Of a stretch of DNA of 64,000 nucleotides, positions 56,895-64,000 are shown in pieces. Positions within the stretch are counted from its first letter, which is position 1, and each line of letters opens with the position of its first letter. The DNA is from Xiheimicrobium sp033763395 (GTDB taxonomy: Bacteria; Myxococcota; Myxococcia; Myxococcales; Myxococcaceae). The stretch covers positions 76,886 through 140,885 of the forward strand of contig JANRKQ010000129.1 in the NCBI GenBank assembly GCA_033763395.1. Direction: 5' to 3'. Under the pieces are notes generated by a model, which was given only the letters and a program-made list of their open reading frames with translations, did not search any database and was not told the origin of the DNA. Position numbers and translations under genes: made by a program.

Positions 56895-57277
56895 TGTCCG
56901 ACACCGTCACCGATGGCATTCGAATTCAGGTGAAGCCGGCCTTCTGGCCCGAGCGCTCCCAGGTCGAGGCGGGGCAGTGGGCGTTCACCTACACCGTCAC
57001 CATCATCAACGAGGGGCCGCGGGTGGCCACGCTGCGCACCCGGCACTGGCTCATCACCGACGCCACCGGCCACGTGGAAGAGGTGCAGGGGCCTGGCGTG
57101 GTGGGCAAGCAGCCGCGCCTCGAGCCCGGAGAACGCTTCGAATACACGAGCTGGGCGATGCTCAAGACGCCCTTTGGCACGATGCGGGGCAGCTACCAGA
57201 TGGAGCGCGACGACCGTTCGACGTTCGACGCCCACATCGGGGAGTTCGCCTTGACCCAGCCGCACGCCCTCAACTGA
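56894..57277 (+). CDS. apaG: ApaG protein
   Basis: 127 residues, one-base overlap with the TerC stop. A fibronectin-III-like beta fold. The signatures GQWAFTYTVTIINEGPRVA and RTRHWLITDATG, then EVQGPGVVGKQP and GTMRGSYQMERDD are diagnostic. In enterobacteria ApaG is linked to cobalt/magnesium resistance; structure suggests it binds metal or pyrophosphate. The coupling to a TerC metal transporter gene supports a metal-homeostasis role here. Confidence 0.93.
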   Translation: MSDTVTDGIRIQVKPAFWPERSQVEAGQWAFTYTVTIINEGPRVATLRTRHWLITDATGHVEEVQGPGVVGKQPRLEPGERFEYTSWAMLKTPFGTMRGSYQMERDDRSTFDAHIGEFALTQPHALN

Positions 57278-57345
57278 AGTCGCCTCGAGAAACAAACCGC
57301 GTCGTCAGGTGGGCCGTAAGTCCCGACTGAACCCCGGTTGACACC

Positions 57346-57960
57346 ATGTCTGACGTGAACGCACCTGACGACCTGCTGGCGGACTACGTGCTGGGCACGT
57401 TGTCGGTGGTCGAGCGGGCGCGCGTCGACGAAGCGCTGCGGCAGTCGCCGTCGCTGGTCGAGAGCCTCCGGGAGCTGGAGGACGCGATGCGTCTCGTCGG
57501 GGTGGGGCTCGAGGCCCCGAAGCGTCCGTGGGCGAAGGTCGAGCAGTCCTTGTCGGGCGGCCGCCGCTTCGAGCACCTGGTGCCGAAGGTGGCCGAGTTG
57601 TTCGACGTCGACGAGGCGGCCGCGCGCGCGCTGGTCGAGAGCATCGACGGCGCCGAGGGGTGGGGTGAGGGCCCTGCGCCGGGCGTCATGCTCCTGCCCG
57701 TCGCCGCCGGGCCCCGCTGCGACGGTTTCATGACGGCGTTGGTGCGCCTCGAGCCCGGCGCACAGCTGCCGTTCCACCGCCACGCCGACCGTGAGCGGGT
57801 GCTGGTGCTCGAGGGCGGCTACCGGGACGACCAGTCGGGCTCCGAGTTCTGGCGCGGTGAGCTCGACGTGCGCGAAGACGGCTCGTCGCACAGCTTCACC
57901 GCGCTCGAGGGCGTGCCGTGCATCTGCGCCTCGGTGGCGAAGCTCGGAGAGGATGGGTGA
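57346..57960 (+). CDS. ChrR-type anti-sigma factor with cupin domain
   Basis: 204 residues. The N-terminal 60 residues are a helical anti-sigma-type domain (DDLLADYVLGTLSVVERARV). The typical zinc ligands (His and Cys of the HxxxCxxC motif) are absent. A cupin follows (about 95-200), with FHRHADRERVLVLEGG giving H-x-H metal ligands. This is the fold of ChrR, which holds a sigma factor until singlet oxygen or peroxide triggers release. It precedes and overlaps the sigma gene (GTGA), the reverse of the usual order. Confidence 0.82.
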   Translation: MSDVNAPDDLLADYVLGTLSVVERARVDEALRQSPSLVESLRELEDAMRLVGVGLEAPKRPWAKVEQSLSGGRRFEHLVPKVAELFDVDEAAARALVESIDGAEGWGEGPAPGVMLLPVAAGPRCDGFMTALVRLEPGAQLPFHRHADRERVLVLEGGYRDDQSGSEFWRGELDVREDGSSHSFTALEGVPCICASVAKLGEDG

Positions 57961-58514
57961 CGGTGGTCGACGAGCGCCAGCTCAGCGACCGTCTCGCGCG
58001 GGGCGACCGGGAGGCCCTGTCGGCGCTCTATTCGATGCACGGCTCCCTCGTCTTCGCGGTGGCGCTCAAGCTGCTGAAGGACCGCGCCGAAGCCGAGGAG
58101 CTGGTGCAGGAGACCTTCCTCGAGGCGTGGCGCCGCGCCGCCCAGTACCAGCCCGAGCGCGCGAACGTCGCAGCGTGGCTCGTCACCATCACCCGCAGCC
58201 GCGCCATCGACCGCCTCCGGGCGAAGGGCACGGTCACACGGACGCTCGAGGTCGAAGGCCGCGGCGTGGTCGAGCCGCAGCGCCGCCCCGACGACGAGGT
58301 CGACTCGAGGCGGGTGCGCAGCGTCATTCGCACGCAGGTGGCTCGCCTGCCGGTCGAGCAGCGCACGCTCCTCGAGCTGGCCTGGGACGAGGGCCTGTCG
58401 CAGAGCGAGATCGCCGCGCGCACGGGCCTGCCGCTGGGCACCGTGAAGACACGCACCCGCTCCGCGTTGATGGCGCTCCACGCCGAGCTCAAGGCGCTCG
58501 GCGTGACCGGGTAG
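57957..58514 (+). CDS. ECF-type RNA polymerase sigma factor
   Basis: 185 residues from GTG 57957, with GGAGAGG before it. Region 2 is SALYSMHGSLVFAVALKLL to AEELVQETFLEAWRRA. Region 4 is LPVEQRTLLELAWDEGLSQS and the helix EIAARTGLPLGTVKTRTR. It is the partner of the ChrR-like anti-sigma factor encoded just upstream. Likely controls a stress regulon such as oxidative or singlet-oxygen damage. Both are probably in one transcript from a promoter upstream of 57346. Confidence 0.92.
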   Translation: MTVVDERQLSDRLARGDREALSALYSMHGSLVFAVALKLLKDRAEAEELVQETFLEAWRRAAQYQPERANVAAWLVTITRSRAIDRLRAKGTVTRTLEVEGRGVVEPQRRPDDEVDSRRVRSVIRTQVARLPVEQRTLLELAWDEGLSQSEIAARTGLPLGTVKTRTRSALMALHAELKALGVTG

Positions 58515-58517
58515 GCG

Positions 58518-59378
58518 TCAGCCCACCAGCGGCTTGAGCGCGTCGAGCAGCGGCGTGCTGCCGCGGGTGACCGTGCCAGGGTGCTCGAAGCTGACGAGTC
58601 CCTTGCCCATGCCCTGGTACATCTCGGCGTAGAGCGTGGCCATCGGCTCGGGCACGCCGGCCTGGAGCAGCCCGGCCTTCGCCCCCTCGACGGGCGCCGA
58701 CACCGCCTGCACCGGTTTGCCGAGCAGCGAGCCCAGCGCCTGCGCGATGTCCTGCACCGACCAGTCCTGGTGGCCCGCGAGCTCGACGATGCGCACGCCG
58801 TCGGCCGGCTCGAGCAGCGCCTTCACGGCGGCCAGCCCGATGTCGCGTGTCGACACCTGGGAGAACTTCACGTCGACGGGCCCGAAGTGGGGCAGCACGC
58901 CCTGGCCCTTCGCCACCGGCACCATCGAGCCCCAGTTCTCGAGGAAGTACGCCGCGCGGATGAAGGTGACCGACGGCACCAGCTTCGAGAACGTCTGCTC
59001 TGCGCGGTGCACCGAGACGATGGGCCCCGTGCCGGCCGGGTGCTGGGCGGCGACCGACGAGAGGAAGACCAGCCGCTTGAGGCCCGCCTTCGTGACGGCT
59101 TCGCCCATGTTCGCCACGAGGGTGGCGCGGTCGGCCAGGAAGTCGGCCGCGGCGAAGTTGGGCGGCGACAGGAGGTAGGCGGCGGTGGCCCCGGTGAGGG
59201 CCTTCGTCAGGGCGGCGACGTCTCCGAGATCGGCCACGGCGACCTCGGCGCCCCGCTTCCGAAACGCCTCCCCCTTCTCGGCGGTGCGCACGATGACGCG
59301 CACCTGGTGGCCCTGCTCGAGCAGGGTGCTCGCGACGACGGCTCCGGTGTGGCCTGAGACTCCAGCGACGACGTACAT
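58518..59378 (-). CDS. NmrA-like NAD(P)-binding oxidoreductase
   Basis: 286 residues from ATG 59378, preceded by GAGGAG. The dinucleotide fold begins VAGVSGHTGAVVASTLLEQG with the G-x-x-G-x-x-G motif, then VRVIVRTAEKGEAFRKRG. Residues following match NmrA/SDR-e family, including RLVFLSSVAA. No Tyr-x-x-x-Lys pair visible, as is usual in NmrA. May sense redox state or reduce a quinone. Divergent from a LysR regulator gene, a typical regulator-target pair. Confidence 0.83.
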   Translation of the reverse strand: MYVVAGVSGHTGAVVASTLLEQGHQVRVIVRTAEKGEAFRKRGAEVAVADLGDVAALTKALTGATAAYLLSPPNFAAADFLADRATLVANMGEAVTKAGLKRLVFLSSVAAQHPAGTGPIVSVHRAEQTFSKLVPSVTFIRAAYFLENWGSMVPVAKGQGVLPHFGPVDVKFSQVSTRDIGLAAVKALLEPADGVRIVELAGHQDWSVQDIAQALGSLLGKPVQAVSAPVEGAKAGLLQAGVPEPMATLYAEMYQGMGKGLVSFEHPGTVTRGSTPLLDALKPLVG

Positions 59379-59450
59379 GGGGAACTCCTCGGTGTGACTG
59401 CGGGTTGGTGACGACGCGCCCTTCATGCGCCCCGGGGTGCTATGTGTCCA

Positions 59451-59486
59451 ATGCATGAGGCGCACAGTTCAGATGCATCAGGCGCA
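59451..59486. promoter_or_regulatory. Direct repeat at the start of the LysR gene
   Basis: ATGCATGAGGCGCA (59451-59464) recurs as ATGCATCAGGCGCA (59473-59486), one mismatch, 22 bases or two helical turns apart. The second copy overlaps the chosen ATG. In the divergent region shared with the NmrA-like gene it could be a LysR binding site or, less likely, a chance coding repeat. Confidence 0.4.
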
Positions 59487-60378
59487 TGTCGTCCAGGACC
59501 TCAACCTGCTCACCACCTTCCGGCTGCTGCTGGCGACCGGCAGCGTGACGGCCACCGCTGAGCGCATGCGCCTGTCGCAGCCGGCGGTGTCACGGGCGCT
59601 GGGCCGGCTCCGCGCGCAGCTCGGCGACCCGCTCTTCGTGCGCACCCAGGGCCTGCTGGTGCCGACGCCGCGCGCTGCGCAGCTGGGGCCCGAGCTCGAG
59701 AGCCTGATGACGCGGCTCGACGACCTGCTCGCGTCTGGCGCCGGCTTCGACCCTTCGACCTCGACGCGCACCTTCGTCGTGGCCACGAGCGACTACACCG
59801 CGTCGGTGCTGCTCGGCCCATTGCTGGCCCGGCTGCGCGACGAGGCCCCGGGGGTCACCGTGCGGGTGGTGCAGACGGTGCCCGACGCCGAAGCGGCGCT
59901 GACGGACGGGACGTGGGACGTCCTGTGGGCACCGCAGCGCGAGCTGAGCCAGGCCATCGTGTGGACGAAGCTCTTCGACGAAGACTTCGCCTTCGTGCTG
60001 CGGGCAGGACACCCGGCGCTGGCGCGCCCGCTGACGCTCGAGCGCTACCTCGCCATTCCCCAGCTCGCGTTGTCGCCCGAGGGCAAGCCGGGAAACCCGC
60101 TCGACGCCCAGCTCGAGCGGCTCGGCCATCGACGGCGGGTGGTGGGGCACGTACCCACCTTCGCCACGGTGCCAGCGCTGGTGGCGACGAGCGACCTCGG
60201 CGCGGTGCTTCCCCGGCGCATCATCGCGCAGCACGCGAAGGCATGGAGCCTCGTGTCGCGCCCGCTGCCCTTCGAGCTGCGGGGCTTCACGCTCAAGCAG
60301 GGCTGGCACGTGCGCCACCGGCACGACGCCGGCCATGGCTGGTTCCGTCACCTCGTCGCCGGGCTGATTCGCGCGTGA
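59473..60378 (+). CDS. LysR-family transcriptional regulator
   Basis: 301 residues from ATG 59473 (59455 is also possible; it adds six residues). Winged helix-turn-helix LLATGSVTATAERMRLSQPA then VSRALGRLRAQLGDPLFVR, the LysR signature. The C-terminal substrate-binding domain (FVVATSDYTASVLLGPLLAR) is complete and ends near residue 300. Typical LysR proteins activate a divergent gene with a co-inducer; the NmrA-like gene at 58518 is the natural target. Co-inducer unknown. Confidence 0.9.
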   Translation: MHQAHVVQDLNLLTTFRLLLATGSVTATAERMRLSQPAVSRALGRLRAQLGDPLFVRTQGLLVPTPRAAQLGPELESLMTRLDDLLASGAGFDPSTSTRTFVVATSDYTASVLLGPLLARLRDEAPGVTVRVVQTVPDAEAALTDGTWDVLWAPQRELSQAIVWTKLFDEDFAFVLRAGHPALARPLTLERYLAIPQLALSPEGKPGNPLDAQLERLGHRRRVVGHVPTFATVPALVATSDLGAVLPRRIIAQHAKAWSLVSRPLPFELRGFTLKQGWHVRHRHDAGHGWFRHLVAGLIRA

Positions 60379-60426
60379 GGCCGCGTTTGGCTTGCGGTGC
60401 TGGGGCCTGACGGTGACTTGAAGGCC

Positions 60427-61449
60427 ATGTCGCGACTGCTCGATGGAGTCCTCAAGGGCGTGGGTCGCCTCGCCGACGGGGTGGTGCAGGCCTCGGCGCC
60501 CGCAGCGGTGAGCTGGCTCACGGTGCCCGCCGCGTGGATGCCGCTGGCTCCGCTCCGCCGCGACGTCTTCATTGCCGAGGGCGTCGACGCGCCGCGGCCG
60601 ACGGAGCTGCCGGTGGGCCTCGACGTCACGAGCGCCGCCGAGGCGGTGCTGGCGGGACCTGGGCCGAGGGGGCGGCTCCTCTCGTGGGAGCGCCGCTGGA
60701 CGCCGCCGGGCCTCGCGGCCACCTCGCCGCTCCGCGCGCGGCCGCTGGTGGTGGTGCGTCACTGGGCCGCGCCGAACCCGAAGGCGCAGCTGCTGCTGGT
60801 GTCAGGCTTCAACATGGGCTGGGGCTTTCTCGACGCGGTGGTGCTGCAGGTGCGCTGGTTCGTCGCGCGGGGGTACTCGGTGACGCTCCTGGGCCTTCCG
60901 CTGCATGGCTCCGAGGCGCTCGTGCTGGGGCCGCCCGCCTGGCCCTCGGTGGACCTCGAGCTCACCCGCGACGCGGTGGCGCTGGCGACCCACGACGTTC
61001 GGAGCGCCGTCGCCTGGCTCCGCGCGCAGCACCCGGCGCCCGTGGTGGTGCTGGGCGTTTCTCTTGGCGCCTGGCCGGCAGCGCTCGCCGCGACGGCTCC
61101 GGGCGCCGCCGACGTCTTCGCCGCGCTCACCCCCATGGTGGACTACCCACGGTTGCTCCTCGACCATCGGCCACCGTGGGTCTCGCGCGGGGCCATCACC
61201 CGCCTCGCTGCGAGCCTCGAGCCGGTCAGCCCGCTCTCGCGACCGCCCGCGGTTCAGCCCGGCCGGGTGCGCGTCTTCGCGGCGTCCGAGGACCACGTCA
61301 CCCCGGCGGGACACCACGCAGGTCCGCTGGCCGCGCACTTCGGTGTCGAGGTGACGACGTTCCCCGGAAGTCACCTCGTTCCGCGCGGCCTGAAGTCCGC
61401 GTGGGCCTCACTCGATGTGATGGTCGAGGCGACTGGCACGAGCCGGTAG
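60427..61449 (+). CDS. Alpha/beta-hydrolase (ABHD18/DUF2048-like)
   Basis: 340 residues from ATG 60427. The oxyanion loop LLLVSGFNMGWGFLDAVVLQ and the nucleophile elbow GVSLGAWPAALAA, with Ser212, define the fold. VFAASEDHVTPAGH and GSHLVPRG give the acid and His regions. The match is best to the ABHD18/DUF2048-like group, of unknown substrate. No signal peptide, although the first 40 residues are hydrophobic in part. Alone on its strand between the LysR and Sua5 genes. Confidence 0.72.
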   Translation: MSRLLDGVLKGVGRLADGVVQASAPAAVSWLTVPAAWMPLAPLRRDVFIAEGVDAPRPTELPVGLDVTSAAEAVLAGPGPRGRLLSWERRWTPPGLAATSPLRARPLVVVRHWAAPNPKAQLLLVSGFNMGWGFLDAVVLQVRWFVARGYSVTLLGLPLHGSEALVLGPPAWPSVDLELTRDAVALATHDVRSAVAWLRAQHPAPVVVLGVSLGAWPAALAATAPGAADVFAALTPMVDYPRLLLDHRPPWVSRGAITRLAASLEPVSPLSRPPAVQPGRVRVFAASEDHVTPAGHHAGPLAAHFGVEVTTFPGSHLVPRGLKSAWASLDVMVEATGTSR

Positions 61450-61576
61450 AGCGGCAGCCGCCCGGTGCCCAGCGCCCCCCTTGCGACAGTGACGCGCCGC
61501 GCTGCGCTTCGGCCGTGCGGCTCGACGAGGGCGCGCCTGCGACACGAGGTCTCGACGACGTCGCCGGGCCAGCGAC

Positions 61577-62545
61577 TCAGGGGTGGTTCGGTCGGGGCGC
61601 GGCCGCGCGGCGCAGGCGGTCGAGCACCGCGAGCCCCACGCCCGTCTCGAGCGGCGGAACGGCGAGCACCACGTCGACGCCCTGCGCATCCACCGCCCGG
61701 AGCGCCGCGTACAGGGCCTTCGCGTAGGCCACCTCATCGCCCGCCACCTCGAAGCGGATGACGCCCGGTGGCGTCGACAGGCCCGGCGCCAGGAGCGCGG
61801 CGACCTTCACGCCCTGCGCGAGGCGACGCGTGGCTTCACCCGGGAGGGCCTCGGCGCTGACCAGCCACAGCCCGGCGCGCGGCGCGTAGTGCGAGGCGAC
61901 CAGGCCGGGGGCGCGCACGTCGGTCGCGGCCGTCAGCAGCGGAACCTCGCGGGCCAGCGCGCGCTCGACGGCCTCTCGGGGCACGCCTCCCGGGCGGAGC
62001 AAGCGGGGCGACGGGCCGCTCACGTCCACGATGGTCGACTCGACGCCCACCCGGCACGGTCCGCCGTCGAGCACCAGGTCGACGTCTCCACCGAGCTCGT
62101 CGGTGACGTGCTGCGCGGTCGTCGGGCTGACCTTGCCGTACCGGTTCGCCGAAGGCGCCGCCACGCCGCCGCCGAACGCCCGGAGCAGCTCGAGCGCGAG
62201 CGGGTGGTCGGGCACCCGCAGGCCCACCGTGTCCTGGCCTCCCGTGACGGCGTCGCTCACTGCGGGCGCCCGCCGGACGATGAGGGTGAGCGGCCCCGGC
62301 CAGAACGTGCGCGCCAGCACCTCGGCGGCCTCGGGCCACTGGGCCGCGTGCGTCTTCGCGTCGTCGACGTGGGCCACGTGCACGATGAGCGGGTGGTTCG
62401 AGGGCCGGCCCTTCACCGCGAAGATGCGGCGCACGGCCAGCTCGTTCGAGGCGTCAGCGCCCAGCCCGTACACCGTCTCGGTCGGCAGCCCGATGAGGCC
62501 ACCGCCGCGCAGCACGGCCACCGCTCGCTCCACGTCGTCACGCAC
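61577..62545 (-). CDS. L-threonylcarbamoyladenylate synthase (Sua5 type)
   Basis: 322 residues. Makes threonylcarbamoyl-AMP from Thr, bicarbonate and ATP for t6A37 in tRNAs reading ANN codons. YrdC/TsaC core: GLPTETVYGLGADAS, KGRPSNHPL, then VAAPSANRYGKVSPT. The extra C-terminal Sua5 domain of about 120 residues is present (VASHYAPRAGLWLV, YAPR motif). Two-domain Sua5 enzymes are less common in Proteobacteria than single-domain TsaC. Divergent from queF, another tRNA modification gene. Confidence 0.92.
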   Translation of the reverse strand: MRDDVERAVAVLRGGGLIGLPTETVYGLGADASNELAVRRIFAVKGRPSNHPLIVHVAHVDDAKTHAAQWPEAAEVLARTFWPGPLTLIVRRAPAVSDAVTGGQDTVGLRVPDHPLALELLRAFGGGVAAPSANRYGKVSPTTAQHVTDELGGDVDLVLDGGPCRVGVESTIVDVSGPSPRLLRPGGVPREAVERALAREVPLLTAATDVRAPGLVASHYAPRAGLWLVSAEALPGEATRRLAQGVKVAALLAPGLSTPPGVIRFEVAGDEVAYAKALYAALRAVDAQGVDVVLAVPPLETGVGLAVLDRLRRAAAPRPNHP

Positions 62546-62678
62546 GTCGTCGATGGTAGCGGCTCTTCAGCGCGCCTGCTGAACGTTCCCAGCTGCCCTC
62601 GCGCCCTCGTCACCGTGTCGCTGCCCTCCCCGGCAGGTGAGCGGTGGCAGCCCGCGCAGGCCCTGCTATGGGCCGCGC

Positions 62679-63050
62679 ATGCCTTCGAAGCCCAGCAAGA
62701 CCCTCGAGACGTTCCAGAACCCAGCGCCGGTGCGCGACTACGAGATCCTCTTCGACTGCCCGGAGTTCACCTGTCTGTGCCCGCTCACCGGCCAGCCTGA
62801 CTTCGCGCACTTCAAGATCCGCTACGTGCCCGACCAGAAGTGCATCGAGCTCAAGAGCCTCAAGAACTACCTCTGGAGCTACCGCGACGAGGGCGCCTTT
62901 CACGAGGCCGTCACCAACCGGGTGCTCGACGATCTGGTGAAGGCCTGCGCGCCCCGCACGATGATGGTCGAGGCCGACTGGTGGGTGCGCGGCGGCATCA
63001 CGACGAAGGTGACCGTCACGCACGTGACGCCCGCGAAGAAGAAGCGCTGA
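62679..63050 (+). CDS. queF: NADPH-dependent 7-cyano-7-deazaguanine reductase
   Basis: 123 residues from ATG 62679, the short type I form. Reduces preQ0 to preQ1 in queuosine synthesis. The tunnel-fold motif EFTCLCPLTGQPDF (29-42) has Cys34 in the catalytic position and Asp41. IELKSLKNYLWSYRDEGAFH (56-75) is the QueF signature with the NADPH-contact residues. Complementary to queE at 27813. Divergent from the Sua5 gene. I saw no preQ1 riboswitch upstream. Confidence 0.95.
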   Translation: MPSKPSKTLETFQNPAPVRDYEILFDCPEFTCLCPLTGQPDFAHFKIRYVPDQKCIELKSLKNYLWSYRDEGAFHEAVTNRVLDDLVKACAPRTMMVEADWWVRGGITTKVTVTHVTPAKKKR

Positions 63051-63144
63051 GTCCGAGCCGACCCGCCGCGCCGGCTCGACCCGGGTCGAGCACCCTCTGA
63101 TCAACCGCCCCCGCCGGGCCTGACCCTTGCTGTCAGGTGGCAGC

Positions 63145-64000
63145 GTGGCGAAGGCTCCAAAGCTGATGCGGGTGGCGGTGCTGGCGGCGACGAAGGCCGA
63201 GGCCCAGCGCCTGTTGCCGCGCCTCGATGTGCCCTGGCTCGACCCGTCGCCCTTCGGGCTCGACAGCCCCACCCTGCACGAAGATCTCAACTTCGCGGGC
63301 GTGAGCGCCATCGTCGCGGCCGTCGATCCAGGCCCGGGGCTCTCGTTGCTGCTCCAACACCTCGAGGCCACCAGCCACGGCGATCGGCCGGTGCTGGTGG
63401 TGACCGACGAGGGGCGCGACGCGCCCTGGTGCCATGCGTTCCGGCTCGGAGTGGTCGACCTGGTGCCGGTGCGGCGCGTGGCAGAACCCCTGCTGCGCAG
63501 CGCGCTCCTCGAGCTCGACCAGCGGCCCGCGATGATGCGCGGCACGGGGGCCTACCAGGAGCTCGGTCAGCTGTTGGCCCACGTCATCGTGTTCGCCCGC
63601 ACCGGGGTGCTCGAGCTCACCGGCTCGACGGTGCGTGGCGAGGTGCACTACCGCTGGGGCCGCGTCGTCCACGCCCGCGGGGTTCCGCTCGACGAGTCGG
63701 GGCAGCCGGCGCTCGCGCCCAACGTGCCGTGGACCTTCCGAGAAGAGCGCCCGCCCGCGACCGCAGCGGCCGGGTTCGAGTCGCTGCCCAGCGCCGAGCT
63801 GCCCCTGCTCGAAGCCGTCGCCGAGCCCCCGCCAGTCACGGTCGCCGACGTCCTGCCGCGCGACACGCGGGTGCTGGTGGTGGACGACGACCCGAGCGTG
63901 CTGCGGCTCGTGCACGACTTCTTGCGGCACCGGGGCTTCCACGTCTCGGTCGCGGCCGGCGGGCCACCGGCGCTGCAACAGCTCGCGCAGCAGGCCTTCG
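63145..64000 (+). CDS. Response regulator with DUF4388-like and receiver domains (partial)
   Basis: Starts at GTG 63145 after AGGTGG (or ATG 63166) and runs off the right edge with 285 codons seen. Residues 8-130 look like a degenerate receiver (VAVLAATKAEAQRLLPRL to PVRRVAEPLLRSALL). Residues 138-190 match DUF4388/PATAN: GTGAYQELGQLLAHVIVFAR then GVLELTGSTVRGEVHYRWGR. A true receiver begins at 242, RVLVVDDDPSVLRLVHDF, with the acidic pocket; its phospho-acceptor Asp would be just outside the window. PATAN domains are common in myxobacterial response regulators and occur in motility and cell-cycle proteins. Confidence 0.85.
   Translation, partial: MAKAPKLMRVAVLAATKAEAQRLLPRLDVPWLDPSPFGLDSPTLHEDLNFAGVSAIVAAVDPGPGLSLLLQHLEATSHGDRPVLVVTDEGRDAPWCHAFRLGVVDLVPVRRVAEPLLRSALLELDQRPAMMRGTGAYQELGQLLAHVIVFARTGVLELTGSTVRGEVHYRWGRVVHARGVPLDESGQPALAPNVPWTFREERPPATAAAGFESLPSAELPLLEAVAEPPPVTVADVLPRDTRVLVVDDDPSVLRLVHDFLRHRGFHVSVAAGGPPALQQLAQQAF

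Noticed and set aside
62546..62678. preQ1 riboswitch upstream of queF
   Set aside because: No recognisable aptamer stem with A-rich tail in this short GC-rich leader.
1..64000. Mobile elements, integrases, tRNA, rRNA
   Set aside because: No transposase or integrase motifs, no terminal repeats, and no cloverleaf candidate with a clear T-loop was seen by eye; a tRNA scan was not possible.

Overview
The window is high-GC DNA with nearly every third codon position G or C. Its gene content points to a myxobacterium (Myxococcota, probably near Myxococcaceae/Archangiaceae), chromosomal rather than mobile. Pointers are a bacterial enhancer-binding protein with a matching sigma-54 promoter, a eukaryotic-type Ser/Thr kinase next to a Myxococcales-type sigma-70 protein, a DUF4388-plus-receiver response regulator, a DUF2330 protein with a MYXO-CTERM-like tail, many lipoproteins with Gly-, Pro- or DAG-rich linkers, and Lys/Ala/Pro-rich histone-like tails. 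I saw no IS element, integrase, CRISPR array, rRNA or tRNA. The assignment rests on gene content only.

Layout. 1-2489: sigma-54 enhancer-binding protein (cut by the window edge) divergent from a membrane SPFH protein, with a long palindrome and a -24/-12 promoter between them. 2493-5936: pyrB with a TPR protein, a lipoprotein, and proA. 6106-9005: beta-barrel protein, Spo0M-like protein, lipoprotein. 9129-13829: Ser/Thr kinase divergent from a TPR membrane protein / sigma factor / RCC1-repeat lipoprotein operon. 13877-16201: rsfS-rlmH, a small secreted Cys protein, a radical SAM/SPASM enzyme. 16304-19755: a two-gene operon of a family 2 glycosyltransferase and an 832-residue protein fusing a kinase-like region, a SelO-like domain and a nucleotidyltransferase-like domain. 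19814-25381: SCP2-like and EF-hand proteins, a secreted esterase-like lipoprotein, a di-haem cytochrome/propeller lipoprotein.

25431-30806: membrane methyltransferase-like protein, queE, coiled-coil protein, FadL-type porin. 31296-42512: surface and lipoprotein genes (Pro/Gly repeat lipoprotein, hydrolase, beta-barrel, carboxypeptidase-regulatory-domain lipoprotein, PEGA-like protein, DUF2330 protein), ending in TolC. 41004-47552: a tetR-adaptor-RND pump-TolC efflux operon read on the minus strand, with a candidate TetR operator over its promoter. 47778-57277: vWA lipoprotein, enoyl-CoA hydratase/isomerase, methyltransferase, DAG-repeat lipoprotein, coiled-coil protein, glgX, secreted SET protein, TerC-apaG. 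57346-64000: ChrR-like anti-sigma/ECF sigma pair, NmrA-like reductase divergent from a LysR regulator, hydrolase, Sua5-type tRNA modification enzyme, queF, and a truncated response regulator.

Two modules stand out. One is the complete-looking sigma-54 circuit (regulator, upstream activating palindrome, promoter, SPFH target). The other is the glycosyltransferase / kinase-SelO-nucleotidyltransferase operon, whose fused architecture I do not recognise as a described system. Several long minus- or plus-strand reading frames opposite real genes are artefacts of GC-rich codon use and were left out.
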